Assembly (NCBI RefSeq): GCF_002138415.1
Contig: NZ_CP015612.1
Location: 1,652,001 to 1,716,000, forward strand
Direction of reading: 5' to 3'
Length of the DNA: 64,000 nucleotides
Source: Stenotrophomonas maltophilia
GTDB lineage: Bacteria; Pseudomonadota; Gammaproteobacteria; Xanthomonadales; Xanthomonadaceae
The notes below the pieces were generated by a model that was given only the letters and a program-made list of their open reading frames with translations, had not been told where the DNA came from and did not search any database. Below, piece by piece: positions 39,676-49,953 of the stretch (position 1 is the stretch's first letter; each line of letters begins with the position of its first letter). The position numbers and the translations under genes are program-made.

Positions 39676-42324
39676 ATGAACGCATCCGCCAAATTCACGA
39701 CTTCCCAGATCCGCAGCGACTTCCTTGAATTCTTCAAGGGCAAAGGCCACACCATCGTGCCGTCGGCGCCGCTGGTGCCGGGCAATGATCCGACCCTGCT
39801 GTTCACCAACTCCGGCATGGTGCAGTTCAAGGACGTGTTCCTTGGCGCGGAAAAGCGCAGCTACGTGCGCGCGGCCGACGTCCAGCGCTGCCTGCGCGCG
39901 GGCGGCAAGCACAACGACCTCGACCAGGTCGGCTACACTGCACGCCACCACACCTTCTTCGAAATGCTGGGCAACTGGTCGTTCGGCGACTACTTCAAGA
40001 AGGACGCGATCGCCTGGGCCTGGGAACTGCTGACCCAGGTCTGGAAGCTGCCGGCCGAGCGTCTGCTGGTCACCGTCTACCAGACCGATGACGAAGCCTA
40101 CGCGCTGTGGCGCGACATGGTCGGCATCCCGGAAGAGCGCATCGTGCGCATTGGCGACAACAAGGGCGCACCGTTCGCCTCGGACAACTTCTGGCAGATG
40201 GCCGACACCGGCCCGTGCGGCCCGTGCACCGAGATCTTCTACGACCACGGCGACCATATCGCCGGCGGTCCCCCGGGCTCCCCGGATGAAGACGGCGACC
40301 GTTTCATCGAAATCTGGAACCTGGTGTTCATGCAGTTCGACCGCCAGCCGGATGGCACCCTGGTGCCGCTGCCGGCGCCGTGCGTGGATACCGGCATGGG
40401 CCTGGAGCGCCTGGCGGCGATCCTGCAGCACGTGCACACCAACTACGAGATCGACCTGTTCCAGGCGCTGATCCGCAAGGCGTCCGAGCTGACCGGCACC
40501 GCCGACCTGGAAAACAAGTCGCTGCGCGTGATCGCCGATCACATCCGCGCCTGCTCGTTCCTGATCGTCGACGGCGTGCTGCCGTCCAACGAAGGCCGCG
40601 GCTACGTGCTGCGCCGTATCATCCGCCGCGCCCTGCGCCACGGCTGGATGCTGGGCGTGCGCCAGCCGTTCTTCAGCAAGCTGGTGCCGACCCTGGTCGA
40701 GCAGATGGGCGAGGCCTACCCGGAGCTCCCGGCGGCGGTGGATACCGTCACCCGTGCGCTGCAGGCTGAGGAAGAGCGTTTCGCCGAAACCCTCGATGCC
40801 GGCATGAAGATCTTCGAGGACGTGGCCGGCAAGGCCAGCAACGGCGTGATCCCGGGCGTTGACGCGTTCCGCTTGTACGACACCTATGGCTTCCCGCTCG
40901 ACTTGACCCAGGACATCGCCCGCGAGCGCGACCTGACGGTCGACATCGCCGGCTTTGATGCCGCGATGGAACAGCAGCGCGAGACCGCACGTGCGGCCGG
41001 CAAGTTCGGCGGCGGCGTGACGCTGCCGGCCGAGCTGGTGGCGACCCTCAGCCCGACCGTGTTCCTGGGCTATGACCGCCTGCAGGCCGACGGCCTGACC
41101 GTGCTGGCCGTGCTCAAGGACGGTCGTCCGGTGCAGTCGGCCGATGCCGGTGATGCGGTCATCGTGATCACCAACCAGACCCCGTTCTACGCCGAGTCCG
41201 GCGGCCAGGTCGGCGACACCGGCGTGCTCACCGGCAACGGCGTGCGCCTGGTGGTGGAAGACACCCAGAAGTTCGCCGGCCAGTTCCATGGCCACGTCGG
41301 CACCCTGTCCGAAGGCGGCCTGAAGGTCGGTGATGTGCTGTCCGGCCAGGTCGATGGCGAGCGCCGTGGCGCCACCATCCTCAACCACTCTGCCACCCAC
41401 CTGCTGCACGCCGCCCTGCGCGAAGTGCTGGGCACCCACGTGCAGCAGAAGGGCTCGCTGGTCGCGCCGGACCGCCTGCGTTTCGACTTCTCGCACTTCC
41501 AGCCGATCAGTGCGGAAGAGCTGGCGGTGATCGAGCGCAAGGTCAACCAGCAGGTGCGTGCCAACAACGCCGCCGAAGTGCACAACATGGGCATGCAGGA
41601 AGCGCTGGACTTCGGCGCGATGGCCCTGTTCGGCGAGAAGTACGGCGAACACGTGCGCGTGCTGAAGATGGGTGACTACTCCACCGAGCTGTGCGGCGGT
41701 ACCCACGTCAACCGCACCGGCGACATCGGCCTGTTCAAGATCACTTCCGAGGGCGGTGTCTCCGCTGGCGTGCGCCGTATCGAAGCGGTCACCGGCCAGG
41801 GCGCCCTGGACTATGTGGACGCCGAAGAGGCCCGTCTGGCCGAGGCCGCCGATCTGCTCGGCGGCAGCGCTGCCGACGTGGTCGAGAAGATCCGTGCCCT
41901 TGGCCAGCGTCAGAAACAGCTTGAGCGCGAGCTGGAGGCCGTGAAGGCCAAGGTTGCCGCGGGTGCTACCGCCGACCTGTCCGGCCAGGCTGTCGAGGTC
42001 GCTGGCGTGAAGGTGCTGGCGGCCCGCCTGGAGGGCTTCGACGCCAAGGCCCTGCGTGACGCCATGGACCGCCTGAAGCAGCAGCTGGGCGACGCGGTGA
42101 TCGTGCTGGCCGGTGCCCAGGACGGCAAGGCCGCCCTGGTCGCGGGTGTGAACGGCAGCGCAATGGGCAAGGTCAAGGCCGGGGAACTGTTGTCCCATAT
42201 CGCCGGTCAGATCGGGGGCAAGGGCGGCGGACGCCCGGACCTCGCCCAGGGTGGTGGCGAGGACGGGCCCGCCCTTGCCACTGCGCTGGCTGCAGTCGTC
42301 GAATGGGTCAGCCCCCGCCTGTGA
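39676..42324 (+). CDS. alaS: Alanine-tRNA ligase
   Basis: This 882-aa enzyme has the catalytic domain with [18 protein letters not shown] and an editing domain with the zinc ligands [11 protein letters not shown] and [13 protein letters not shown]. The C-Ala domain is at the end. It charges tRNA-Ala and clears mischarged Ser or Gly. The ATG at 39676 gives the usual [17 protein letters not shown] start. It follows recX by 109 bases. Confidence 0.97.
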   Translation: MNASAKFTTSQIRSDFLEFFKGKGHTIVPSAPLVPGNDPTLLFTNSGMVQFKDVFLGAEKRSYVRAADVQRCLRAGGKHNDLDQVGYTARHHTFFEMLGNWSFGDYFKKDAIAWAWELLTQVWKLPAERLLVTVYQTDDEAYALWRDMVGIPEERIVRIGDNKGAPFASDNFWQMADTGPCGPCTEIFYDHGDHIAGGPPGSPDEDGDRFIEIWNLVFMQFDRQPDGTLVPLPAPCVDTGMGLERLAAILQHVHTNYEIDLFQALIRKASELTGTADLENKSLRVIADHIRACSFLIVDGVLPSNEGRGYVLRRIIRRALRHGWMLGVRQPFFSKLVPTLVEQMGEAYPELPAAVDTVTRALQAEEERFAETLDAGMKIFEDVAGKASNGVIPGVDAFRLYDTYGFPLDLTQDIARERDLTVDIAGFDAAMEQQRETARAAGKFGGGVTLPAELVATLSPTVFLGYDRLQADGLTVLAVLKDGRPVQSADAGDAVIVITNQTPFYAESGGQVGDTGVLTGNGVRLVVEDTQKFAGQFHGHVGTLSEGGLKVGDVLSGQVDGERRGATILNHSATHLLHAALREVLGTHVQQKGSLVAPDRLRFDFSHFQPISAEELAVIERKVNQQVRANNAAEVHNMGMQEALDFGAMALFGEKYGEHVRVLKMGDYSTELCGGTHVNRTGDIGLFKITSEGGVSAGVRRIEAVTGQGALDYVDAEEARLAEAADLLGGSAADVVEKIRALGQRQKQLERELEAVKAKVAAGATADLSGQAVEVAGVKVLAARLEGFDAKALRDAMDRLKQQLGDAVIVLAGAQDGKAALVAGVNGSAMGKVKAGELLSHIAGQIGGKGGGRPDLAQGGGEDGPALATALAAVVEWVSPRL

Positions 42325-42471
42325 TGAACCTGGCCGTCCCCCTCCTTGTAGGAGCGGGACGGCTGACGGTACCATTGCGAATCTTTTCCCTTTGTCGTGG
42401 TAGCGCTTCTTGACGGAGCGTCAAGCCGGTGGGGGATACCCTTCCACACGGTTCCATGGAGACTTACAAAA

Positions 42472-42675
42472 ATGTTGATCCTGACTCGCCGCGTCGGCGA
42501 AACCCTGATGATCGGAGACTCGGTGAGCGTCACCGTGCTTGGCGTCAAGGGTAACCAGGTGCGTATCGGCATCACCGCGCCGAAGGACGTCGCTGTGCAT
42601 CGCGAAGAGATCTATCAGCGCATCCAGCGCGGTGACGAAGCCGGTGGCACCGGTAGCGAAAATTCTGCCGAATAA
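42472..42675 (+). CDS. csrA: Carbon storage regulator CsrA/RsmA
   Basis: This 67-aa RNA-binding protein [20 protein letters not shown]... has the conserved beta strands and the [20 protein letters not shown] core. It binds GGA motifs in mRNA leaders to alter translation of virulence and biofilm genes. The spacing after alaS (147 bases) is typical of gammaproteobacteria. Its C-terminal tail is short and polar. Confidence 0.97.
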
Positions 42676-42753
42676 CGCTTTACCTTCGCACTCGATTAAC
42701 GTTATGATTCACGCCCCGCTGAGGTGCAGCGCACCAGACGCGGAGAAAACCCC

Positions 42754-42846
42754 GGAGTGATGCCCGAGTGGCCGAAGGGGCTCCCCTGCTAAGGGAGTAT
42801 AGGGTCAAAAGCTCTATCGAGGGTTCGAATCCCTCTCACTCCGCCA
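42754..42846 (+). tRNA. tRNA-Ser(GCU), CCA encoded
   Basis: 93-base gene with acceptor stem GGAGTGA/TCACTCC, discriminator G and encoded CCA. The anticodon loop CTGCTAA (anticodon GCT, reads AGC/AGU) sits on a CTCCC/GGGAG stem. A long class II variable arm and the T loop GGTTCGAATCC follow. It lies 78 bases after csrA, a conserved pairing. Confidence 0.97.
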
Positions 42847-42858
42847 GATACAAAGAAG

Positions 42859-42890
42859 CGCCTGCAGATCCTCGATCTGCAGGCGTTTTT
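42859..42890 (+). terminator. Rho-independent terminator after tRNA-Ser
   Basis: CGCCTGCAGATC-CTC-GATCTGCAGGCG followed by TTTTT, 13 bases downstream of the tRNA. Confidence 0.9.
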
Positions 42891-42930
42891 CTTTATCCGA
42901 CACTCGAAAGTACAGCCGGCGTGGAGCTGG

Positions 42931-43392
42931 CTATCCTGGCTGATCGGTGCTGATGGCAGGCGTTGACATGGGCGCGGGCGCCGCCGCTGGTGCCGGAGCG
43001 GGCGCACCGGGCAGCTGTGGCGGTTCGAGATAGCGAGGTGGGGTTTCCCGCCACAGCAAGGCAAGCGTGCAGTCGTTGGCACGTTCCCTGCACATTCTTT
43101 CGGCCTTCCGCTGCGCGGCGTCCGCGGTCTTCTCACCCAGTGCAAAGCCCAACGCAATCGTGCCGGTCGCTATGGCCGAATAGCCTTCGCTGCTGGTGCT
43201 GGCGGACTGACCGCAATTGCGCGATCGCGCTGCGCAGTAGTGCAGCGACTGCTGCATCGCAGTGGTGAGGGAAGATTGGTTCATCGAATAGCCGTAGCGG
43301 CCATCCTTGTCGTAGGTGATCGCAGACGCAGCACTTGCGCCTGATGAAACGGACAACAACAGCGCCAGTGAAACCGCATGCTTCCAGTTCAT
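42931..43392 (-). CDS. Exported protein, DUF4189-like, hypothetical
   Basis: This 153-aa protein has a signal peptide (MNWKHAVSLALLLSVSSGASA). The domain that follows contains GYSAIATGTIALGFALGEKT and cysteines in CRERANDC, recalling DUF4189, with a further pair in HYCAARSRNCG. A Pro/Ala-rich tail ends it. The ATG at 43392 follows GAGAGCGTG. A frame open to 43506 is not needed. Function unknown. Confidence 0.7.
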   Translation of the reverse strand: MNWKHAVSLALLLSVSSGASAASAITYDKDGRYGYSMNQSSLTTAMQQSLHYCAARSRNCGQSASTSSEGYSAIATGTIALGFALGEKTADAAQRKAERMCRERANDCTLALLWRETPPRYLEPPQLPGAPAPAPAAAPAPMSTPAISTDQPG

Positions 43393-43513
43393 CACGCTCT
43401 CCTTTTCTGCCGATGGTGAATCAACCGGGGAGCGTGGCGCAACCACGCAGGGGGGGCGATGGACGACGCCTGCAGGCCGTCTGCCTGCAGGCGTGTACCG
43501 ATGCATCCGGTTG

Positions 43514-45844
43514 TCAGAGCCTTACCGTCACACCCACCTGGAAGCCCCGCCCGGGCAACGGTGCGATGTACTTCAACGGCGAGTTGTGCGGCCGTGCTTC
43601 TTCATTGAGCAGGTTGCTGCCGTTGACGAACACCTCCATGCCGGCGATGTAGCTGTTGCGTACCGGTAGCTCACGGCTGACCTGCAGGTCGACCAGGTTG
43701 AACGCATCCAGTGGCACTTCCTCGCTGACATTGCGGCCGAGGTATTTCTGCGTGTCGTAGTAGGTGCTGGACAGCTGCGCCTTCCAGCCCTCGCGCTGCC
43801 ACTGCAGGTTGGCGCCGTAGCGGTTGGTCGGCATGTTCGGCAGGTACTCGCCGTCATTGTGGGCACGCAGCGAATCGGGGTGGTCAGCCTTGTTCTTCAC
43901 CAGGTCGGCGAAGGCGGAGACGTTGAGCGAACCATAGCGGCCCAGGTCCAAGGCCTGCGACACGTCGATCTCGAAGCCCTTCACCGTGGTGTCGGTCTGC
44001 TTCCAGTACTTCAGCGGCAGGCGGTTGGCGGTCTGCAGGCCAGAGTAGCCGAGGTAGAGATAGTTCTCGTACTTCATCCGGTAGGCGGTGGCTGACAGCT
44101 CGAAACCGCCGAGATGGAACAGGCCGGTCAGTTCCAGGTTCTTTGCCCGCTCCGGCTCGAGGTTCTGGTTGCCTTCTTCCTGGGTCATCACCGAATAGTG
44201 AGCATTGCTTGCATACAGCTCGTTGATCTCCGGTGCGCGCTGCGAGGACGAGTAGCGCACCTTGGCCGCGAACAATGGACCGAGCTCGACATACGATCCC
44301 AGGCTGTAGCTGTTGAGCCGGTAGTCACGGTCCTGCAGTTTCGTGTTGGCGGCATTGCGCGCGGTCTTGAAGCGGCTGGGCTGCAGCTTGTGGTCGATGC
44401 GCTCGTGACGCACGCCGGCATCGAAAGTGGCCCAGCCGAAGTCGAGCGTTTCCTTCAGGAACACCGCATTGCTGCGGGTGTCCACGTCCGGCAGGTAGCG
44501 CTGAGAACCACTGCCGGTGACATCACGCGACTGATGGCTGAAACCCAGGAGGCCGCTGAGCGGACCGACGCGCTGATGGCTCAGCAGCAGCTCGGCCTGG
44601 GTGCTCTCGAAATCGTAGTCGTTGACTTTTTTTGCGCCCAGCCGCTCGCCGGAGGTGTTGTCCAGCTTCGAGACCCGCAGCTCGGCGCGTTCAACGTAGG
44701 GCAGCGGATCGCGCAGCAGGGCTTCCAGCGCGTAGCGTTGCTGCTTGATCACCACACCCACCGGCAGGCCATCGGCGTAGTTGGAGCCGAACGACAGGTT
44801 CTGCATCGAAAAGCCCGGCACGCCGTACTCGCTGTCCTTGGCATCAATGCTGACACCCACGTAGCCACGGTCGAAGAACAGGGTCGAGCCAAAGGCCACC
44901 TGACTGTTGCGCGCATAGCTGTTGCCCAGCCGGTGATGGTAGTCCGGCGTCACATCGTTGTTGATCTGCTTCTGCACATACGACGGCGTGCCGGGGACGT
45001 AGGCCGGGTTGACCGGATTGACGTAGGTACGGCGCTGCCAGACCGATGTCGGATTGTTGGTGTAAAAGGAGAAATCACCATCGGCCCAGTCCGGGTTCTC
45101 GGTCATGAACTGGTCGATGTAGGGTTGCGAGGCCTTGTTGTAGATCTGCTGGACACGTGCCTCTTTCTGGCAGGCGTCGGCCAGTGCCGAGTTGACGCCC
45201 CCGCCGGCCGGGAACAGTCCGGTGTTGCAGACGCTGGCCTTGCTGTTGCCGGGGATGTCGTAGTGCGAGATCCGCTGTCGCGACACCTGCAGGTTGGTGG
45301 ACACGTTGCGCTGGTTGTTGAAGTTCATGCGGAAGCCCTGCGCGTCGGCCGCGTTGAAGCCCTTGCGCAGGACCAGTTCCATCGACTGGTCCTTGTCTTC
45401 CATGCTGCGCGAGATCAGGCCCGAATCGATCTCCACGCTGCCACCGATCGCATTGCCGCCATAGCGCACGGTGTCGGAGGACTTGTTGACGGTGACGCTG
45501 CGTACGAACAGCGGATCGAACGGGATGTTGATGTCACCGCTGATCGCGTTCATGCCCAGGATGGACTGGCCGTCCTGGAGGATCTGCACGCGGTTGCCGC
45601 TGAGGCTGCGGATGACCGGAGCGCCCGCGTTTGGCCCGAAGGCGCTGCTCTGCACACCGGAGACGTGTTCGAGCAGGCCGCCGAGGGTGCGGTTCTGCGC
45701 CTGTGGGTTGTCGACGGTGACCCGGCTGTCGATGCGCGAGGGCTGCGAGGCCTGGACCTGGAGGGTGGGGAGGGTGGGTCCGTCCGCGGCGTGGGCGGTG
45801 TGGACGGCGAACAGAATGGCTGCAGCGAGGAGATGGCGGCGCAT
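43514..45844 (-). CDS. TonB-dependent outer-membrane receptor, ZnuD-like (zinc)
   Basis: This 776-aa receptor has a signal peptide (to residue about 19), a plug domain with RSLSGNRVQILQDGQSILG and a 22-strand barrel ending in the canonical aromatic VGVTVRL. The plug-barrel features EYGVPGFS and the His-rich DYHHRLGN in an extracellular loop recall the ZnuD/zinc receptors. A Zur-like operator lies 24 bases upstream of the start. The zinc assignment is inference; copper or another metal is possible. Translation from 45844 gives a standard signal peptide, whereas the open frame to 46348 does not. Confidence 0.87.
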   Translation of the reverse strand: MRRHLLAAAILFAVHTAHAADGPTLPTLQVQASQPSRIDSRVTVDNPQAQNRTLGGLLEHVSGVQSSAFGPNAGAPVIRSLSGNRVQILQDGQSILGMNAISGDINIPFDPLFVRSVTVNKSSDTVRYGGNAIGGSVEIDSGLISRSMEDKDQSMELVLRKGFNAADAQGFRMNFNNQRNVSTNLQVSRQRISHYDIPGNSKASVCNTGLFPAGGGVNSALADACQKEARVQQIYNKASQPYIDQFMTENPDWADGDFSFYTNNPTSVWQRRTYVNPVNPAYVPGTPSYVQKQINNDVTPDYHHRLGNSYARNSQVAFGSTLFFDRGYVGVSIDAKDSEYGVPGFSMQNLSFGSNYADGLPVGVVIKQQRYALEALLRDPLPYVERAELRVSKLDNTSGERLGAKKVNDYDFESTQAELLLSHQRVGPLSGLLGFSHQSRDVTGSGSQRYLPDVDTRSNAVFLKETLDFGWATFDAGVRHERIDHKLQPSRFKTARNAANTKLQDRDYRLNSYSLGSYVELGPLFAAKVRYSSSQRAPEINELYASNAHYSVMTQEEGNQNLEPERAKNLELTGLFHLGGFELSATAYRMKYENYLYLGYSGLQTANRLPLKYWKQTDTTVKGFEIDVSQALDLGRYGSLNVSAFADLVKNKADHPDSLRAHNDGEYLPNMPTNRYGANLQWQREGWKAQLSSTYYDTQKYLGRNVSEEVPLDAFNLVDLQVSRELPVRNSYIAGMEVFVNGSNLLNEEARPHNSPLKYIAPLPGRGFQVGVTVRL

Positions 45845-45867
45845 GACACGATCCGTGAAGTTGACGT

Positions 45868-45885
45868 GAAATGTTATAACGTAAC
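45868..45885 (-). promoter_or_regulatory. Candidate Zur box
   Basis: GAAATGTTATAACGTAAC resembles the gammaproteobacterial Zur consensus GAAATGTTATA-N-TATAACATTTC. It is located between the divergent receptor and the 46065 gene, nearer the receptor. It would repress the receptor when zinc is plentiful. Confidence 0.6.
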
Positions 45886-46064
45886 TCTTTGTATCGACAA
45901 GGGCGGATTGGGCCTTGCCGGCGGGCCAGAAACGCGGAAGGCGCAGATGCGGTTGCCTTGCATTCAGCGCACTGCTTGTGCGGGTCGCCGATGCTGTGCA
46001 CGATCCGAGGCGCTGCCCCCACCGCGCCTCACGCAGCGCCTTCTTCACTGGAACGGAGCAACCC

Positions 46065-46547
46065 ATGAAGCTGTTGTCCGCTGTGTTGTTGTCTGCGCTT
46101 TCACTCCCCGCCGTTCCGGCGCTGGCAATGGAGGCATCTCCTTCGCCGCTGTTGGGGCGCTGGTCGCTGGATATCGCCACCTCGGCGCTACCCGAGGCGC
46201 AGCGTCCAAAGCAGGTAGTACTCGAATTCAAGGATGCCGGTGGCGGCCGCTGGAGTTCGCACGTGGACATCGTGCTGCGCGATGGCAATACCATGAAGTC
46301 CGATGGCACGCTGGCGCTGGATGGCACGCCAGGTCCCCTGTCCGGCACCTACGGTGCGGACAAGGCCAACCTGAAACTGCCGGCGCCGAACACCCTGGTG
46401 ATGCAGCTGGTGGACCACGGTACGCCGGCCTCCACCCGCATCTACACCGTGGCGGCCGATCGCTCGACGATGACCGAGACCAAGGCGTTCTACGGCCACG
46501 ACGGTACACCGATCCTGCAGACCAATCTGTTCAAGCGGATGCCCTAG
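46065..46547 (+). CDS. Periplasmic protein of unknown function
   Basis: This 160-aa protein has a clean signal peptide (MKLLSAVLLSALSLPAVPALA). A domain that looks mostly beta follows, including LLGRWSLDIATSALP and an alternating hydrophobic pattern. No family recognised. GGAG lies nine bases before the ATG at 46065; a frame open to 45915 lacks a signal peptide. It is divergent from the TonB receptor with 220 bases between starts. Confidence 0.75.
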   Translation: MKLLSAVLLSALSLPAVPALAMEASPSPLLGRWSLDIATSALPEAQRPKQVVLEFKDAGGGRWSSHVDIVLRDGNTMKSDGTLALDGTPGPLSGTYGADKANLKLPAPNTLVMQLVDHGTPASTRIYTVAADRSTMTETKAFYGHDGTPILQTNLFKRMP

Positions 46548-46598
46548 CGTTGCCGCCGGCACCACGCCCGCAGAACGGGTGTGGTGAATGCTGCAGCC

Positions 46599-49271
46599 TT
46601 ACACCGCGGCCGGGTCGCGCTTGCCGGTGTCGATGCCGTACCTGTCGATGGCCTCCTGCATCCGCGAGCGCTCGATGCGCCCTTCGTCGGCCAGCGACTT
46701 CAGGGCGGCCAGCACGATGAAGTGACGATCCACTTCGAAGAACGTGCGCAGCGACTCACGCGTGTCAGAGCGGCCGAAGCCATCGGTACCGAGTGCGGTG
46801 AAGCGGCGGTCGTTGATGAAGGGACGGATCTGGTCGCCGACGATCTTCATGTAGTCGGTGGCCACCACCACCGGGCCTTCGTGGCCCTGCAGGCACTGCT
46901 GCACGTAGGGCACGCGGGGCTCCTCGGCCGGATGCAGCAGGTTCCAGCGCTCGGCGGCCAGGCCGTCGCGGCGCAGTTCGGTCAGGCTGGTCGCGCTCCA
47001 CACATCGCTGGCGATGCCGAAGTCCTGCTGCAGCAGTTCTGCCGCGGCTTCCACTTCGCGCAGGATCGAACCGCTGCCCATCAGCTGCACGCGTGGCTGC
47101 GAGTCGCTGTCGGCGGCCGCCGGGTGCAGCAGGTACAGGCCCTTCAGGATGCCGGCCTCGGCGCCCTCGGGCAGCGCCGGCTGCGGGTAGTTCTCGTTGA
47201 GAACGGTGATGTAGTAATAGATGTCTTCCTGCTCGACGTACATGCGGCGCAGGCCGTCGTGGATGATCACCGCCAGCTCGTAGTTGTAGGTCGGGTCGTA
47301 GGACACGCAGCTCGGGATCACCGATGACAGTACGTGGCTGTGGCCGTCGTCATGCTGCAGGCCTTCGCCCATCAGCGTGGTGCGGCCGGAGGTGGCGCCG
47401 AGCAGGAAGCCGCGGGTGCGCGCATCGGCGGCGGCCCAGGCCAGGTCGCCGACGCGTTGCAGGCCGAACATCGAATAGAAGATGTAGAACGGAATCGTCG
47501 CCAGCCCGTGGTTGCTGTAGGCGGTACCGGCGGCAATCCACGAACAGATCGCACCGGATTCGTTGATGCCTTCCTGCAGGATCTGGCCGTCCTTGGCTTC
47601 CTTGTAGTAGCTCAGCTGGCCGGCATCCTGTGGGGTGTACAGCTGGCCCAGGTACGAATGGATGCCGATCTGGCGGAACAGGCCTTCCATGCCGAAGGTG
47701 CGCGACTCATCGGGCACGATCGGAATCACCCGCTTGCCCAGCTCCGCGTCCTTCAGCAGGCTGGTGAGGATGCGCACGAAGCCCATGGTGGTGGACTGGC
47801 CGCGATCGCCGCTGCCCTGCAGCTGGGTGTTGAAGATCGACAGCGGCGGCAGCGGCAGCGGATCGAGCTTGGCCAGGCGCGCCGGCAGCTGTCCACCCTG
47901 GATGCGGCGGCGTTCGGCGAAGTAGGCGGCCTCGGCGCTGCCCGGCTCCGGACGCAGATAGGGCATCTCCTCCAGCTGCTCATCGCTGACCGGCAGGTTG
48001 AAACGGTCGCGGAAGGCGCGCACCGCATCGGCGCTCATCTTCTTCAACTGGTGGTTGATGTTCTGGCCTTCACCGGCTTCACCCATGCCGAAACCCTTGA
48101 CCGTCTTGGCCAGGATCACGGTCGGCCGGCCGCTGGTATTCACGGCCTGCTGGTAGGCGGCGAACACCTTCTGCGGATCGTGGCCACCACGCGCAAGCGC
48201 CCAGATGTCGTCGTCGCTCATGTGCGCGACCAGCTCCAGCAGCTCGGGGTAGCGGCCAAAGAAGTGCTCGCGTACGTAGGCACCGTTCTGCGACTTGAAG
48301 GTCTGGTAGTCGCCGTCCACGCATTCCATCATGCGCTGGCGCAGCAGGCCGCTGTGGTCGCGGGCGAGCAGGTCGTCCCAGCCGCTGCCCCAGATCAGCT
48401 TGATCACGTTCCAGCCGGCCGCGCGGAAGGTGCCTTCCAGTTCCTGGATGACCTTGGCGTTGCCGCGCACCGGACCGTCCAGGCGCTGCAGGTTGCAGTT
48501 GACCACGAACACGATGTTGTCCAGCCGCTCGCGACCGGCCAGGGAAATTGCCGCCAGCGATTCGGGCTGATCCATCTCGCCGTCGCCGAGGAAGGCCCAG
48601 ACCTTGCGGCCCTGGTGTTCTTTCAGGCCGCGATACTCGAGGTAACGCATGTAGCGCGCCTGGTAGGCGGCGGTCAGCGGCCCCAGCCCCATCGACACGG
48701 TGGGGAACTGCCAGAACTCCGGCATCAGGCGAGGGTGCGGATACGAGGACAGACCTTCGCGGCCCGCTTCGCGGCGGAAGTTGTCCATTCGCGCCGGATC
48801 GATGCGGCCTTCCACATAGGCGCGTCCGTAGATGCCTGGCGCTGAATGACCCTGGATGTAGATCATGTCGCCGTCGAAGGTGTCGGTGCGGCCTCGAAAG
48901 AAATGATCAAAACCCACATCGTACAGCACTGCCGCCGACTGGTAGGTGGCGATGTGGCCGCCGACGTTGGAATGCTTGCCGGCACGCAGCACCATCACCA
49001 TCGCATTCCAGCGGATCATCGCGTTCAGGCGGCGCTCGATGGCCAGGTCACCCGGGTAGGCCGGCTGGCGCTCGGGCGGGATGGTGTTGACGTAGGCGGT
49101 CCATGCACGGGTATGCAGATCGCCGTGCTGCTGCGCATCCAGCTCGCTCAGCTGGTCGATCAGGTAGTGCGCGCGCGGCCGGCCGCCGGCCTGCATCACC
49201 GCCTCCAGCGATTCACGCCACTCCCGCGTTTCCAGCGGGTCGGTATCGAAGGGGATCAGGGCTTGGTTCAT
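46599..49271 (-). CDS. aceE: Homodimeric-type 2-oxoacid (pyruvate) dehydrogenase E1
   Basis: This 890-aa thiamine-diphosphate enzyme begins MNQALIPFDTDPLETREW, has the ThDP motif GDGEMDQPES...NCNLQ, the KTVKGFGMG segment and the GINESGAICSWIAAGTAY block. It catalyses decarboxylation and acyl transfer in the cytosol. No E2 (aceF) or E3 (lpd) is next to it, unlike a normal pdh operon. It could be an MdeB-like 2-oxobutyrate dehydrogenase E1, which is similar in length. It is divergent from no close gene; 49272-49515 has nothing recognisable. Confidence 0.83.
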   Translation of the reverse strand: MNQALIPFDTDPLETREWRESLEAVMQAGGRPRAHYLIDQLSELDAQQHGDLHTRAWTAYVNTIPPERQPAYPGDLAIERRLNAMIRWNAMVMVLRAGKHSNVGGHIATYQSAAVLYDVGFDHFFRGRTDTFDGDMIYIQGHSAPGIYGRAYVEGRIDPARMDNFRREAGREGLSSYPHPRLMPEFWQFPTVSMGLGPLTAAYQARYMRYLEYRGLKEHQGRKVWAFLGDGEMDQPESLAAISLAGRERLDNIVFVVNCNLQRLDGPVRGNAKVIQELEGTFRAAGWNVIKLIWGSGWDDLLARDHSGLLRQRMMECVDGDYQTFKSQNGAYVREHFFGRYPELLELVAHMSDDDIWALARGGHDPQKVFAAYQQAVNTSGRPTVILAKTVKGFGMGEAGEGQNINHQLKKMSADAVRAFRDRFNLPVSDEQLEEMPYLRPEPGSAEAAYFAERRRIQGGQLPARLAKLDPLPLPPLSIFNTQLQGSGDRGQSTTMGFVRILTSLLKDAELGKRVIPIVPDESRTFGMEGLFRQIGIHSYLGQLYTPQDAGQLSYYKEAKDGQILQEGINESGAICSWIAAGTAYSNHGLATIPFYIFYSMFGLQRVGDLAWAAADARTRGFLLGATSGRTTLMGEGLQHDDGHSHVLSSVIPSCVSYDPTYNYELAVIIHDGLRRMYVEQEDIYYYITVLNENYPQPALPEGAEAGILKGLYLLHPAAADSDSQPRVQLMGSGSILREVEAAAELLQQDFGIASDVWSATSLTELRRDGLAAERWNLLHPAEEPRVPYVQQCLQGHEGPVVVATDYMKIVGDQIRPFINDRRFTALGTDGFGRSDTRESLRTFFEVDRHFIVLAALKSLADEGRIERSRMQEAIDRYGIDTGKRDPAAV

Positions 49272-49515
49272 GACTGTCTCCAGAGGGCGCCGGTCGGACT
49301 TCTGCCTGGGCGACAACACCGGCAGGGCGCACAGCACTGGAGCGGGGTCGCAACGGCGGGGCCGTGACGCGAAGGGCGACCGTGGCGGTCACCGAGAAGA
49401 CAAGCGTAGGCCCGGCCTCCCGGCTTCGATAGGCGGGCCCGGCTTGGGTCTCTGGCAAGCAAGGGTTGGCACGGCGCGCCGTATCATGGGCGGGCGTGCT
49501 GGGTGCGGCCGCTGA

Positions 49516-49815
49516 TCAGGCCGGGGACAGGCCCGGGAAGAACATCGGGATGACCGCCACGCCGATGCCCAGCAGGCACCAGGCCACAACCGGCAGCCAA
49601 CCTGCGAGCTGCTGGCAGCGTTCCGGCAAGCGGCGTCCTCCGATCCACAGCAGCAGGGTGAGCAGGCCGAGCGCGTAGGCGAGGGCGACGACCATCGGAT
49701 GCACGTGGATGACCCGGCTGGGTGGCCACATCTGCTGCTGGTAGGCGGTGGTGTGTGCGACCAGCAGCAGGAACAGCAGGCTGCTGAGGGTGTTGATGGC
49801 GGTGCGGGCGTTCAT
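49516..49815 (-). CDS. Small membrane protein, hypothetical
   Basis: This 99-aa protein has three hydrophobic segments (about residues 10-25, 42-58 and 73-93), with a HVHPMVVALAY segment between them. No family recognised. The ATG at 49815 has no strong ribosome binding site. It lies upstream of, and divergent to, the sigma-factor gene, separated by 138 bases. Confidence 0.65.
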   Translation of the reverse strand: MNARTAINTLSSLLFLLLVAHTTAYQQQMWPPSRVIHVHPMVVALAYALGLLTLLLWIGGRRLPERCQQLAGWLPVVAWCLLGIGVAVIPMFFPGLSPA

Positions 49816-49953
49816 TGCGGGGCACTCCTTGTGCCGGCTGCCGGAAACTGCAGGGGCGGCATTCTAGCGGCTGCCTGCCGGCAGTTGAAACGCCACTGTC
49901 ATCGATGGCCGTCACCCTGCGGGGCTTTCCAGCCTCGGGGTGGTTGGCCGGCC

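Noticed and set aside
39187..42375. 1062-codon reverse frame opposite alaS and recX
   Set aside because: Shadow of alaS; composition rich in His, Gln and Arg as expected from antisense codons and no domain seen.
42754..42846. tRNA-Ser as an integration site for a genomic island
   Set aside because: No integrase and no repeat of the tRNA 3' end are seen downstream; a terminator and ordinary genes follow.
44114..46720. 868-codon frame opposite the TonB receptor
   Set aside because: Antisense shadow that also runs through the 46065 gene in another frame.
49896..49915. Pho box before the sigma-factor gene
   Set aside because: CTGTCAT is present, but the second GTCA is two bases out of phase with the consensus, so only a half-site remains.
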